Part shown: positions 23,350 to 31,797 of the stretch, in pieces | Layout: every line of letters starts with the position of its first letter | How positions within the stretch are numbered: the first letter of the stretch is position 1 | Origin: SFWF01 sp045539925 | GTDB taxonomy: Bacteria; Bacillota; Clostridia; Oscillospirales; Acutalibacteraceae | NCBI GenBank assembly: GCA_045539925.1 | Contig: JAZQGH010000173.1 | Location: 6,802 to 70,801 of the forward strand | Reading direction: 5' to 3' | DNA: 64,000 nt | Notes under the pieces: model-generated | The model's input: only the letters and a program-made list of their open reading frames with translations | The model's database searches: none | What the model was told of the DNA's origin: nothing | Translations under genes and position numbers: made by a program

Positions 23350-23833
23350 TGCAAAATACTATGTCCTACAGGTGATAACGGGCTGTGAGCCTGATGTTGC
23401 AAAGGAACTGAATCGGCGCGGCGTGTCGGCAATAGTTCCTCTGGAAAACCGTGTGATACGCACTAAGGGCAAGTGGACAACAAAGCCGTATGTCATATTT
23501 CCGGGTTATGTTTTTATAAATATCAAATACAGCTGGTCGCTGTATTACATAATTTCCGGCATTAACGGAGTTGTGCGGCTGCTCGGCGGCGGACACGCTC
23601 CCGAACCTCTGTCAAAACAGGAGGCTAACTTGCTGATAAAGCAGGAGGATATGTTCAGAGAGCCATCAACAGTCAGGTTGTTTGACGGAGGATATGAGAT
23701 TGTAAGCGGCGTCCTGCTGATGCTTAAAGACCATATCAAAAAGCTTGACAGACACGCACACCGGGCAATCGTTGAGATGCCGATAGCAGGAAAGAAAACA
23801 ATATTCAGACTGTCGTTTGTAACGACAGAATAA
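23342..23833 (+). CDS. NusG/LoaP-family transcription antitermination factor
   Basis: 163 residues from GTG 23342 (AAAGGA 11 bases upstream). An NGN domain spans residues 1-100: AKYYVLQVITGCEPDVAKEL, TKPYVIFPGYVFINI (the FPGYVF hallmark). A KOW domain spans about 118-160 (EIVSGVLLMLKDHIKKLDRH, then RAIVEMPIAGKK). The KxDRHxxRAxVE signature points to the LoaP branch rather than housekeeping NusG. LoaP proteins bind RNA polymerase and an RNA hairpin in leaders of long operons and suppress termination. Here it is coupled to the gp27-like gene and followed within 46 bases by a branched terminator-like RNA and then the roughly 21-kb structural operon, so a phage late antiterminator role is the natural inference. 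Confidence 0.85.
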   Translation: MDSAKYYVLQVITGCEPDVAKELNRRGVSAIVPLENRVIRTKGKWTTKPYVIFPGYVFINIKYSWSLYYIISGINGVVRLLGGGHAPEPLSKQEANLLIKQEDMFREPSTVRLFDGGYEIVSGVLLMLKDHIKKLDRHAHRAIVEMPIAGKKTIFRLSFVTTE

Positions 23834-23878
23834 ACGCTGAATGATATATGAGGTTGATTCGTCCCTCTTGTAGAAGCA

Positions 23879-23965
23879 GCCGTCATACCGTGTAAAAAAC
23901 ACCAATGCCCTTTGAGGATTGGTGTCGGCGAAGCTCGCATGCCACCGGTATGGCGGCATTTTTTT
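23879..23965 (+). ncRNA. Branched terminator-like RNA between the NusG paralogue and late genes
   Basis: An outer 12-bp stem (23879-23890, GCCGTCATACCG, with 23946-23957, CGGTATGGCGGC, one G-U) encloses two hairpins: ACACCAAT (23899-23906) with ATTGGTGT (23918-23925), and GCGA (23928-23931) with TCGC (23935-23938). Seven T follow at 23959-23965. It has the ending of an intrinsic terminator, but the two inner hairpins are far more elaborate than needed. The nearest comparison is the dual-hairpin element bound by LoaP. It is a candidate target of the adjacent NusG/LoaP-like protein, controlling readthrough into the terminase operon. Confidence 0.75.
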
Positions 23966-23985
23966 GTAAGGAGTTGGTGATATAT

Positions 23986-24333
23986 ATGGCGAAAGAAAAT
24001 AAGCTTGATAAGCTTGCAGAGCTGCTTAAGGCAACGGACACAAGAACCGATTTTGACATTATCGGAGATCTGGAGCAGCTTCAGAGATTGTACGGTGTTT
24101 TGCGTGCAAGGGACTACCGTAAAAAACTTGCGGCACTGGTTGAGAAATATAAAAGCACGGAAATTACTATCATACGCTCTGCATTGATCGACAGGTGCAG
24201 AAGCGGCGACATCAACGCGATCCGTCTGTACTGCGATTACTTCAAGACTGCTGAAACAAGTGCTATCAATGATGACGGTCTGACAGACGCACTCCTTGCA
24301 AAAGGAAACGAGGTGTTTGCGGATGATGATTAA
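23986..24333 (+). CDS. Terminase small subunit-like protein
   Basis: 115 residues from ATG 23986 (AAGGAG upstream). N-terminal helices (KLDKLAELLKATDTRTDFDI) and the phrase ALIDRCRSGDINAIRLYCDY resemble the segment (SGDxxAxxLYxxL) found in small terminase subunits. It overlaps the large subunit gene by eleven bases. As the first gene after the branched terminator it is the first one affected by antitermination. Confidence 0.65.
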   Translation: MAKENKLDKLAELLKATDTRTDFDIIGDLEQLQRLYGVLRARDYRKKLAALVEKYKSTEITIIRSALIDRCRSGDINAIRLYCDYFKTAETSAINDDGLTDALLAKGNEVFADDD

Positions 24334-25579
24334 ACCGTTTTCCGACAAACAGGCAAAGGTTCTGACATGGTGGAAGCATCCGAAAATCAGTGAAAAATAT
24401 GATGCTGTTATCGCTGACGGCTCTATCCGATCAGGCAAAACGATGAGTATGTCACTGTCGTTCGTTATCTGGGCAATGAGCGAGTTCAACGAGTACAGCT
24501 TTGCTTTCTGCGGCAAAACGGTAGGCTCTTGTCGCAGAAATGTCATCAAGCCGCTTGTATCAATGATACAGGGCAGATACAAAATTACGGATAAACGCAG
24601 TGAAAATCTTCTTGTCATAGAAAAAGGCGGCAGGAAGAATTATTTTTACCTGTTCGGCGGCAAGGATGAAAGCAGTCAGGATCTTATTCAGGGTATCACG
24701 CTTGCCGGAGTCATGCTCGATGAAGTTGCACTTATGCCGCGTTCGTTTGTTGAACAGGCACTCGGACGATGTTCTGTCAAAGGTTCACGTTATTGGTTCA
24801 ACTGCAACCCCGATAACCCGTATCACTGGTTCTATCGGGAATGGATACAAAAAGCAGAACAGAAAAACGCCTTGTATCTTCATTTTACGATGGATGATAA
24901 CCTTACGCTTTCCAAGAAAGTAAAGGAACGCTACTACGCTCTTTACAGCGGCAATTTTTATGAGCGATACATACTCGGAAGATGGGTCGCCGCCGATGGT
25001 GTCGTATATCCGATGTTTGACAAAAAGACCTGTGTAGTGCCGACTACAGACCGATATTACAAACAATACTACGTCAGCGTTGATTACGGTACGGTCAATC
25101 CGACTTCTATGGGACTTTGGGGAATTCACAATAAAGTCTGGTACAGGATTCGGGAAAGCTATTTTGATTCAAGGCAAGAAGGCTACAGCAAGACCGATGA
25201 AGAACATTATTCCGATCTGGTCAGGCTTATTGACGGAGTGAATGTCAGATCAATCATTGTTGACCCGTCTGCGGCAAGCTTCATTGAGGTGATACGCAGG
25301 CACGGCAGATATTCCGTTATCCACGCCAACAATAGAGTGCTGGAAGGCATCAGACTGACTTCAAATTGTATTCAGAAGCATAAAATCATGTTCAACGACT
25401 GCTGTGAAAACAGCTTCAAGGAATTCGCTTCTTATGTGTGGGACACGAAGGCTTCCGCAAAGCGAGGCATTGACACGGTCGTTAAACAAAACGACCACGC
25501 GATGGACGATATACGATATTTCTGTATGGCGGTTCTTAAAAATGACGGTATGCCTTTCGGCATCATGTTCAGGAGGTAA
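24323..25579 (+). CDS. Terminase large subunit, PBSX/Terminase_3 type
   Basis: 418 residues. The ATPase part has Walker A GSIRSGKT (33-40) and Walker B with DE at 133-134 (TLAGVMLDEVALM). The nuclease part has conserved Asp residues in YVSVDYGTVNPTSMG and IIVDPSAASF. It packages DNA into proheads. The type is that of SPP1/PBSX-like siphoviruses, not Mu gp28, showing the mosaic junction. GAGGTG precedes ATG 24323; ATG 24326 is equally possible. Confidence 0.9.
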   Translation: MMIKPFSDKQAKVLTWWKHPKISEKYDAVIADGSIRSGKTMSMSLSFVIWAMSEFNEYSFAFCGKTVGSCRRNVIKPLVSMIQGRYKITDKRSENLLVIEKGGRKNYFYLFGGKDESSQDLIQGITLAGVMLDEVALMPRSFVEQALGRCSVKGSRYWFNCNPDNPYHWFYREWIQKAEQKNALYLHFTMDDNLTLSKKVKERYYALYSGNFYERYILGRWVAADGVVYPMFDKKTCVVPTTDRYYKQYYVSVDYGTVNPTSMGLWGIHNKVWYRIRESYFDSRQEGYSKTDEEHYSDLVRLIDGVNVRSIIVDPSAASFIEVIRRHGRYSVIHANNRVLEGIRLTSNCIQKHKIMFNDCCENSFKEFASYVWDTKASAKRGIDTVVKQNDHAMDDIRYFCMAVLKNDGMPFGIMFRR

Positions 25580-25583
25580 AAAA

Positions 25584-27026
25584 TTGATAACCGAAATACT
25601 TACGGATTTGTCCTTTTTGGAAAAGGGTAAGCCTTTCCCACCCGACTCAGAAAGAGAAAGGCTCAGACGCTATGAGGAAAACAAGCTGCTGTTCGAGGAT
25701 GAACACGCACAAGTATACAAAACGCAGTTTGAAAGAATCGAGCGTGTTGTTGGAAATTTTGATAAGGTTGTCAGCTATGCAACGATATTTAATTTCCAAA
25801 AGTTAACAACTCTGAAAATTGCCGATTTTGTTTTCGGAACTTCTCCTACTATCAGTATTGACGGAGACGAAAAACAGAAGCTTATAAACAAGATCCTTAT
25901 GGAGACGGACTTCTTCAACAAGCTATACATATCCGCTATCGATGTCAGCAGATATGGTGACAGCGTATTTCAGATAGCCAAAAACAAAAACGGAAAGGTA
26001 CGGCTTTACGTAACTTCTCCTGATCTGTGGTTTCCTGTTGTGGACAACGGAAATATCAAGGAGTTTTTGTATCATTGTTTTTGCCGTACTTACATTATTG
26101 ACAGCGAAAAGAAAATCTACGGCTTGAAGGTTCAGATACATGATCCGGAAGATCCGTCCGTGTGCCGTGAACAACAATACCGCCTTGAGGGCAAGCCCGG
26201 TTATTTCAGGATCGGCGACAAGCTTACCGATGACGAAGAAGAAAGACTTGAGCCTGAGCTCGGTGTCTGCCCTGTGTTTCGCGTGAGCAACACACCAACC
26301 TCTGACCGCTGTTTCGGGATAGATGACTACAGCAGTATAGACAGCATTGTCAGTGAGCTGATAGTCAGAGTGTCGCAGGTAAGCAAGGTTCTTGACAGGT
26401 TTTCGAGTCCTGCTATGACAGGTCCTCAGTCTGCTTTGACATACAACGAAAGTCTCGGCAGATGGGAGTTGAGAATGGCGGATTACTACGAACGCAACAA
26501 CGAAAGCGACCCCAAGCCTGAAATGATCATATGGGATGCAAGCCTTGACGCAAATTTCAAGCACATAGAAATTCTCATCAATCAGCTCTACACTATCTCT
26601 GAAATGGGCTCGGCAGTGTTCGGTGATCTGTCACACTCCGCCGGAAATGTTGCTTCCGGTACGGCACTTCGGCGGCTTATGATGTCACCGCTTGCAAAAG
26701 CAAAACGGATCGCGAACAGCTACGACAGGATCATCAAGGAAATGTTGTCGGTATGTGCAGCTGTCTACGGTGAAACGATAGAGCCGTCCGAAATCAGTAT
26801 CAAATGGAATGACGGTCTGCCTGTTGACCCTCTTGAAGAAGCCAACCTTGCAGATGTCAGAACGGGCGGAAAAGCAACTCTTTCGCGGCGAACGGCTATC
26901 AAACGGCTTGACAGTCTTTCGGACAAAGAAACGGACATGGAGCTTGCGGAAATCGAAAATGACGAAGCTGCCGTGAACATGGGAGAGCTTCCCGTAAACG
27001 AGCCTGAAAATGTGGTGATTGAGTGA
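25584..27026 (+). CDS. Portal protein, SPP1 gp6-like
   Basis: 480 residues. Start TTG 25584, eight bases after a perfect AGGAGG. The order of segments (ITEILTDLSFLEKGKPFPPD at the start, an N-terminal clip, DDYSSIDSIVSELIVRVSQV helix, then MGSAVFGDLSHSAGNVASGT, then a long stem helix) matches SPP1-type portal proteins, which form the dodecameric DNA gate. It overlaps the next gene by one base or more. Confidence 0.85.
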   Translation: MITEILTDLSFLEKGKPFPPDSERERLRRYEENKLLFEDEHAQVYKTQFERIERVVGNFDKVVSYATIFNFQKLTTLKIADFVFGTSPTISIDGDEKQKLINKILMETDFFNKLYISAIDVSRYGDSVFQIAKNKNGKVRLYVTSPDLWFPVVDNGNIKEFLYHCFCRTYIIDSEKKIYGLKVQIHDPEDPSVCREQQYRLEGKPGYFRIGDKLTDDEEERLEPELGVCPVFRVSNTPTSDRCFGIDDYSSIDSIVSELIVRVSQVSKVLDRFSSPAMTGPQSALTYNESLGRWELRMADYYERNNESDPKPEMIIWDASLDANFKHIEILINQLYTISEMGSAVFGDLSHSAGNVASGTALRRLMMSPLAKAKRIANSYDRIIKEMLSVCAAVYGETIEPSEISIKWNDGLPVDPLEEANLADVRTGGKATLSRRTAIKRLDSLSDKETDMELAEIENDEAAVNMGELPVNEPENVVIE

Positions 27027-28681
27027 TGACCACGCAGGAAAAGCTTATTGCAATTTATGAAGCCGCTGAAAAGAGGCTTAAAGAGATAATATCTCAAAAA
27101 ATCAGCAGAGGCAGTACTGCAAGCTATCAGCGTTCACTTCTTAAGCAGGTGCAAAAGGAACTCAAACGCCTTAAAAAGAAATCTGCCGCTGTTGTTAACG
27201 AGCTTGTAAAAGAAAGCTATACCGATAGCTTATCGGAGCTTGTCACCGAACTTAAAAAAGCAGGTGTGCCGATAGAAGAGACAGGTGCAAAGAACATAGA
27301 GCCTGAACAGCTTGCAATGTCAGGACTGAATAAAAGCCAGATCGCCGTTGTTGCAGAGAACATCAACTATGACTTCATACGAACAATAAATCTTGTCGGG
27401 CGCAGAATTGAGGACAACATAAGAGAAGCCGCCGTTGAAGCGACTGCCGAAAAGCTGAGTACCGGTCAGACCGTCCGCCAGATGCAGAAGAATCTTGAAC
27501 AGAAGCTGAGCGAACAGGACATTACGGCAGTCGAGTACAGGAACGGTGCAAAAATGCCGCTCAAAAGCTATGTGGCAATGGTATCGCGTACTACAACGGC
27601 TGAAGCTCAGAATACTGCTAAAATAGTACAGGCTAATACTTGGGGCTACGACCTTGTTAAAATGACAACGCACAGTCCCACCTGTGGCATTTGTGCTATG
27701 TATCAGGGCAGAGTATATGCCACTACAAAAGAAGCCGCAAACGGCAAATACAGACTAAAGGACGGCACTGTCCTGCGCTTTCCTTATCTTTTCGATACTG
27801 CCTTTGCGAGCGGCTACAACACGATACATCCTAACTGCCGTCACCGTATCTCAGCCTATCCTATCAAAGCCTACACAGGTGAAGAAGCTAAAGAAATAGC
27901 ACGCATCAGCAATGCACCTTTTGAGGACACTCGCTCCGATGAGGAACGAAAAAAATATTCCGCAATGCAGGCAAAGAACCGTCAGTGCCTTGCGAACCGT
28001 CGTCAATATGAGAAAATCAAGGCCGTGCTTCCTGATCAAGCTCCGAAAAGCTATGCAGGTTTTGTGCATATAAAGCAGTCTAATTCGGAAAATTACCAAA
28101 ATCTAATGAAGGATTACAGACGTGTTAATCGAGTAATCAACGTACAGAATACAATGGCCGAACAAGTTAAACTGCTCTCTGAAGAAGAGCAGAAAGTCCT
28201 TACAGAATACAGTGGTGCTCTTGCAACCAGACTTAATTCTGCTATCAGCACAGGCAAGCTTACGCCGGAACTTAAGGCAAAGGCTGACCTTCTCCATCAG
28301 GCTCTTTCAAAGGGTACTATGCCGGATACTGTTACGCTGTACCGTGATACCTGTATTTCATTTATGAAGCTGGGACTTAGTAAAACATCTTCCATTGACG
28401 AATTAGAGAAGCGTATCGGTCGTGTCCATACAAACGAAATATTTACATCAACAAGCTTCTCTACTCTTGATTTACAAGGCAGAGACACAAGGATGTATAT
28501 TACGGTGCAAAAAGGATATAAGGGATGTCAGTACATAAAGTCGGTTGTACACAGTCAATACAGAAATCAGGAGGAAGTTCTATTTGATGCACCGTTGACA
28601 TACCAAATCAGCAATGTTAAAATAGACGAAAACGGAAAGATTCTTCTTTTTGTGGAGGTGCTTAAAAAGTATGGAACCTGA
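27026..28681 (+). CDS. Minor capsid/head morphogenesis protein fused to an ADP-ribosyltransferase domain
   Basis: 551 residues from ATG 27026 (TGATG overlap with the portal gene). The N-terminal two thirds are a Phage_min_cap2/MuF-type head protein: helical start, SRTTTAEAQNTAKI, HSPTCGICAMYQGRVY, NTIHPNCRHRIS with Cys/His positions typical of the family. From about residue 380 a separate C-terminal domain has the order of an R-STS-QxE ADP-ribosyltransferase: Arg in VTLYRDTC (about 436), FTSTSFSTL (about 474), and NQEEVLFD (about 513, Q-E-E). Such MuF-toxin fusions are known as phage polymorphic toxins, delivered or carried in the head. Q-x-E at the last motif suggests a specificity other than arginine. 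Confidence 0.85.
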   Translation: MTTQEKLIAIYEAAEKRLKEIISQKISRGSTASYQRSLLKQVQKELKRLKKKSAAVVNELVKESYTDSLSELVTELKKAGVPIEETGAKNIEPEQLAMSGLNKSQIAVVAENINYDFIRTINLVGRRIEDNIREAAVEATAEKLSTGQTVRQMQKNLEQKLSEQDITAVEYRNGAKMPLKSYVAMVSRTTTAEAQNTAKIVQANTWGYDLVKMTTHSPTCGICAMYQGRVYATTKEAANGKYRLKDGTVLRFPYLFDTAFASGYNTIHPNCRHRISAYPIKAYTGEEAKEIARISNAPFEDTRSDEERKKYSAMQAKNRQCLANRRQYEKIKAVLPDQAPKSYAGFVHIKQSNSENYQNLMKDYRRVNRVINVQNTMAEQVKLLSEEEQKVLTEYSGALATRLNSAISTGKLTPELKAKADLLHQALSKGTMPDTVTLYRDTCISFMKLGLSKTSSIDELEKRIGRVHTNEIFTSTSFSTLDLQGRDTRMYITVQKGYKGCQYIKSVVHSQYRNQEEVLFDAPLTYQISNVKIDENGKILLFVEVLKKYGT

Positions 28682-28913
28682 TATTTTGTTGAAGCTACAA
28701 AAAATACCGGGGTATAAAGAGGGCCATACAGTGGCTATGCCGATGTGCTCGGTATGTAAGAATCTTAGAGGAAGAAATTGTTTAGTTTATGGTAAACCCC
28801 CTAAGAATATTCAGATGGAACATGAAGTATGTGAAAAGGCAATTCTTGATAAATCAGATCCATCATATCCAGAGTACATGAAATTATACGGTTACAGGCA
28901 TAAAGACGAATAA
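28671..28913 (+). CDS. Small Cys-containing protein after the ADP-ribosyltransferase; possible partner
   Basis: 80 residues from ATG 28671 (TGGAGGTG upstream), overlapping the toxin gene by eleven bases. It has MPMCSVCKNLRGRNCLVYG and EHEVCEKAIL, four or five Cys that could bind a metal. An immunity role is suggested by coupling to the toxin-bearing gene, but small Cys-rich proteins at this place also occur in phages without toxin domains. No family recognised. Confidence 0.6.
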   Translation: MEPDILLKLQKIPGYKEGHTVAMPMCSVCKNLRGRNCLVYGKPPKNIQMEHEVCEKAILDKSDPSYPEYMKLYGYRHKDE

Positions 28914-29108
28914 TAGCCTATAATCCCCTCTAAGCGTTTTTTGCTTTATGAATGTAATTTCATTGCCAGAAATCATTAAACGTTTTTAAACGCCGTTAAA
29001 GGCTTTTTAAACGGTATCTGTAATCAAATAACAACAAGCGTTCTGCTTTTGAGTAAGATCAAGGGCAGGGCGCTAATTTTATACCTGAAATTGAAAGGAG
29101 TACAAAAA

Positions 29109-29399
29109 ATGTTAGTTGTATCGCAAAGCAATAAGACGGTAGTTAATACCAGACATGCAGCCAAATTTCTTATCAAAAGAGGAGGAAAGCTCAAAGACAA
29201 AGAAGAGGCGGACGAATACTATATCGCAGTATGTAACTCGCCGGATGAAATCAGTAGCGGAAGTATTCTTGCCTTTTATTCTACTGAAAAAGAAGCACAG
29301 GCGGCTTTGCACGATTTCCTTTGTGATTATGAGAGCGGCCAACGGATTTATCGTTTTCTCACGCCGGAAGAACTAAGTGAGAGACACCCCAATTGCTAA
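29109..29399 (+). CDS. Phage protein of unknown function
   Basis: 96 residues from ATG 29109 (AAAGGAG upstream): MLVVSQSNKTVVNTRHAAKF, then YYIAVCNSPDEISSGSILAF, and an acidic helical end. The 195 bases before it have no gene, only imperfect repeats of AAACGCCGTT type near 28980-29012. No family recognised. Confidence 0.55.
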   Translation: MLVVSQSNKTVVNTRHAAKFLIKRGGKLKDKEEADEYYIAVCNSPDEISSGSILAFYSTEKEAQAALHDFLCDYESGQRIYRFLTPEELSERHPNC

Positions 29400-29415
29400 A
29401 AAAGAGGTGACAAAC

Positions 29416-29637
29416 TTGAATGAATATGATCGTTGGGCGAATGAATATAAAAAATCCGCTGACTTAACGAAGGAAAAAATAGATGAGCTTGAAGCAAAGC
29501 GGCAGAACTGCAAGAGCGTTTCGCTGTCGGATTTATATAACCGCAAGCTGATGACGCTGTATGAGATGTACGGTGACTGTATGCTTTCATACCGTGAGCT
29601 GAAAAGAAAGGCACAGCGTGTAAGAAAGGGGTGGTAA
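29416..29637 (+). CDS. Phage protein of unknown function
   Basis: 73 residues from TTG 29416, eight bases after GAGGTG. It is mostly helical and charged: NEYDRWANEYKKSADLTKEK, then YNRKLMTLYEMYGDCMLSYR. In the same cluster of tiny genes between the minor capsid and scaffold genes. No family recognised. Confidence 0.5.
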   Translation: MNEYDRWANEYKKSADLTKEKIDELEAKRQNCKSVSLSDLYNRKLMTLYEMYGDCMLSYRELKRKAQRVRKGW

Positions 29638-29639
29638 AT

Positions 29640-29738
29640 ATGCTGGGCTACGTGTTAATGTCGTACAGAGAGTATGTTAGTTGGATAATGTGTAAAAAGC
29701 ATTATGGTAAAAGAAGGAGACGAAAGAAATGGATTTGA
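29640..29738 (+). CDS. Tiny basic phage protein
   Basis: 32 residues (MLGYVLMSYREYVSWIMCKK and an Arg/Lys-rich end HYGKRRRRKKW), ATG two bases after the previous stop, GGGGTGG upstream. Conserved-looking start and composition, but short; could be chance. Confidence 0.4.
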   Translation: MLGYVLMSYREYVSWIMCKKHYGKRRRRKKWI

Positions 29739-29806
29739 CAGAGGTGATGCGTGAAAGTCAGGAAGCTATTTCAGGCTATCCGTATGAAATAAAAAATATT
29801 TGTTGA
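29729..29806 (+). CDS. Tiny phage protein
   Basis: 25 residues (MDLTEVMRESQEAISGYPYE and KNIC). AAGGAG lies nine bases before ATG 29729. It ends just before a weak hairpin at 29809-29840 (AAGCAC with GTGCTT, then TTTTTA). Support is the RBS only. Confidence 0.4.
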   Translation: MDLTEVMRESQEAISGYPYEIKNIC

Positions 29807-29872
29807 TAAGCACTTTTGCATTAGCGCAGAGGTGCTTTTTATATTGAAAAAATTATGGAAGGAGCAGACAAA

Positions 29873-30388
29873 ATGGACACACAGACAAACAAAGAACCTG
29901 CCGCAGAAGTGTTAACAGAACCCGGAACGCCTGACACCGGAGCGGAAGGACAGGCGGACGGAAATAAGGGTATGGAGGCGCATGAGGATGTTGTTGTCAC
30001 CGAGAACGAAAAAGCATACGAAGCAGCACTTCGCAGGATTTTAGGCTTGAAAGACGATGAACAGCTCGACAGTCTTGATGAACGCATTTCGCAGCTTGAA
30101 AAAAGCGCAGCCGACAAGCTTGCGGCTGCGAAAAATCAGGTGATCTCGGCAGAGCTGAGAGCTTTGCAGGGTTATGACACGAAGCTTCTTGACAGACTGC
30201 TTGACCGTTCGAAGCTTACCGTTGACGACAGCGGCAGGGTCACAAGCCTTGAAGAAGCTGTAAAAGCAATAGCGGCGGAATTTCCTGCCGTTGTGCTTAA
30301 GGAAAAGAAGCCGTTTGTGCCTATAGGTTCGGGTACGGGGACAGCGGCAAAACCGACAATGAATGATCTTATCAGAGGAAAGAGGTAA
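29873..30388 (+). CDS. Capsid scaffold protein
   Basis: 171 residues from ATG 29873 (GGAG eight bases upstream; the in-frame ATG at 29855 is upstream of that RBS). A disordered acidic N-terminus (about 1-50), a coiled coil (ERISQLEKSAADKLAAAKNQ), and a conserved end with AKPTMNDLIRGKR, the usual finish of phage scaffolds. Directly before the capsid gene, as expected. Confidence 0.75.
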   Translation: MDTQTNKEPAAEVLTEPGTPDTGAEGQADGNKGMEAHEDVVVTENEKAYEAALRRILGLKDDEQLDSLDERISQLEKSAADKLAAAKNQVISAELRALQGYDTKLLDRLLDRSKLTVDDSGRVTSLEEAVKAIAAEFPAVVLKEKKPFVPIGSGTGTAAKPTMNDLIRGKR

Positions 30389-30394
30389 ATATTT

Positions 30395-31342
30395 ATGGGA
30401 AACATTATTTCAAGAACAAACGCAGAAGCACTTATCCCTGTAGAGTATTCTTCGGAGATAGTGAAATCGGTATTGCAGGAGAGCGCGACTCTCTCCCTCA
30501 TGCGTAAGCTGCCGAATATGACAAGCAAGCAGACAAAGATCCCCGTTCTTGCAAGCCTGCCGGTTGCAGGATTTGTAAACGGCGATACAGGACTGAAGGC
30601 CGTATCAAATGCCGAATGGGGCAACAAGGTAATAACAGCGGAGGAAATTGCAGTCATTATTCCCATCCCGGAGGCGGTTCTGGATGATGCAGAATACGAT
30701 ATCTGGGCGGAACTTAAGCCGATTATTATTGCCGAATTCGGCAGAGTAATTGATGGTGCAATACTGTTCGGTACAGAAAAGCCGAGCGACTGGCCGGAGG
30801 GTATTGTAACGGGTGCGACAAGCCGCAGCAAAACGATCAAATATGGTACCGGTGTGGATATTGCTGACGACATCAATAGGGTTATGGGGCTTGTTGAGGA
30901 GTCGGGCTATGACGTGAACGGCTTTGCCGGAGAGATCGGTCTTAAATCATCTCTCAGAGGTCTGCGCGACCAGAATGGCGGACTTATTTTCCAGCCATCT
31001 TTACAAGCTGACACACCCTCAACCATATATGCCCAGCCGATAAGCTATGTCAAGAATAATTCTTGGGTAAGCACCGCCGCGAAGCTCATTGCCGGAGATT
31101 GGAAGCAGGCTGTTTATGCTATTCGTCAGGATATTACATACAAAGTGCTTGATCAGGCTGTCATCTCGGACGGTGAAGGAAAGATCGTACACAACCTTGC
31201 ACAGCAGGATATGGTCGCACTCAGATGTGTAATGCGTCTTGGCTGGCAGCTTCCGAATCCGGTTACTCAGATCGGTGGCATATCCCGTTATCCGTTTGCA
31301 GTCCTTACCCCTGCATCATCCGATGAGGACAGCGGCGAATGA
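30395..31342 (+). CDS. Major capsid protein, HK97 fold
   Basis: 315 residues. It starts MGNIISRTNAEALIPVEYSS and shows the typical path of HK97-type capsids: an N-arm helix (EIVKSVLQESATLSLMRKLP), the spine helix region (VLDDAEYDIWAELKPIIIAE), LRGLRDQNGGLIFQPS, and a terminal strand region with YKVLDQAVISDGEGK. No delta domain beyond a short arm, consistent with a separate scaffold gene. RBS AGAGG. Overlaps the next gene by four bases. Confidence 0.88.
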   Translation: MGNIISRTNAEALIPVEYSSEIVKSVLQESATLSLMRKLPNMTSKQTKIPVLASLPVAGFVNGDTGLKAVSNAEWGNKVITAEEIAVIIPIPEAVLDDAEYDIWAELKPIIIAEFGRVIDGAILFGTEKPSDWPEGIVTGATSRSKTIKYGTGVDIADDINRVMGLVEESGYDVNGFAGEIGLKSSLRGLRDQNGGLIFQPSLQADTPSTIYAQPISYVKNNSWVSTAAKLIAGDWKQAVYAIRQDITYKVLDQAVISDGEGKIVHNLAQQDMVALRCVMRLGWQLPNPVTQIGGISRYPFAVLTPASSDEDSGE

Positions 31343-31788
31343 TAACCATAGGTCTTAACAGCTACATAACGCTTGACGAAGCGAAAGAACTTCTTGAGGG
31401 AGAGGAACTCTATGAAAAGTTCGTCTCCCTCACGGAAGCACAACAGGAAAAACTCCTGACTGGCGCTGCGGAAAGAATTGATCTGCTGTCGCTTTCGGGC
31501 AAGAAGAAAAGCATTATGCAGTATATGGAATTTCCAAGGAATTATCAGAATGAAGTGCCGTATCAGGTTAAATGTGCGCAGGCGGCTGAGGCTGTCTGTG
31601 TGCTTGATACCGAAGCCGAAAACAGACGTATGATGCAGGAGCAGGGTGTAACTTCCGTAACTCTCGGAAAGGTCAGCGAGAGCTACAGCGGCACTGCTGC
31701 CGGCAGTACAGCCCTGCACGGTCTGCACAGTTCGGCGGCGTATGCGTTGCTCCGGCGGTACATTGCAGGCAGCTTCCCGATAGTGTGA
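31339..31788 (+). CDS. Head-tail connector protein
   Basis: 149 residues, mostly helical: SYITLDEAKELLEGEELYEK, LTGAAERIDLLSLSGKK, YQVKCAQAAEAVCVLDTEAE. Size, order after the capsid gene and helical plan match gp6-like adaptors that attach to the portal. Overlaps the capsid gene by four bases (ATGA). Confidence 0.75.
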   Translation: MITIGLNSYITLDEAKELLEGEELYEKFVSLTEAQQEKLLTGAAERIDLLSLSGKKKSIMQYMEFPRNYQNEVPYQVKCAQAAEAVCVLDTEAENRRMMQEQGVTSVTLGKVSESYSGTAAGSTALHGLHSSAAYALLRRYIAGSFPIV

Positions 31789-31797
31789 GGTGCTAAG

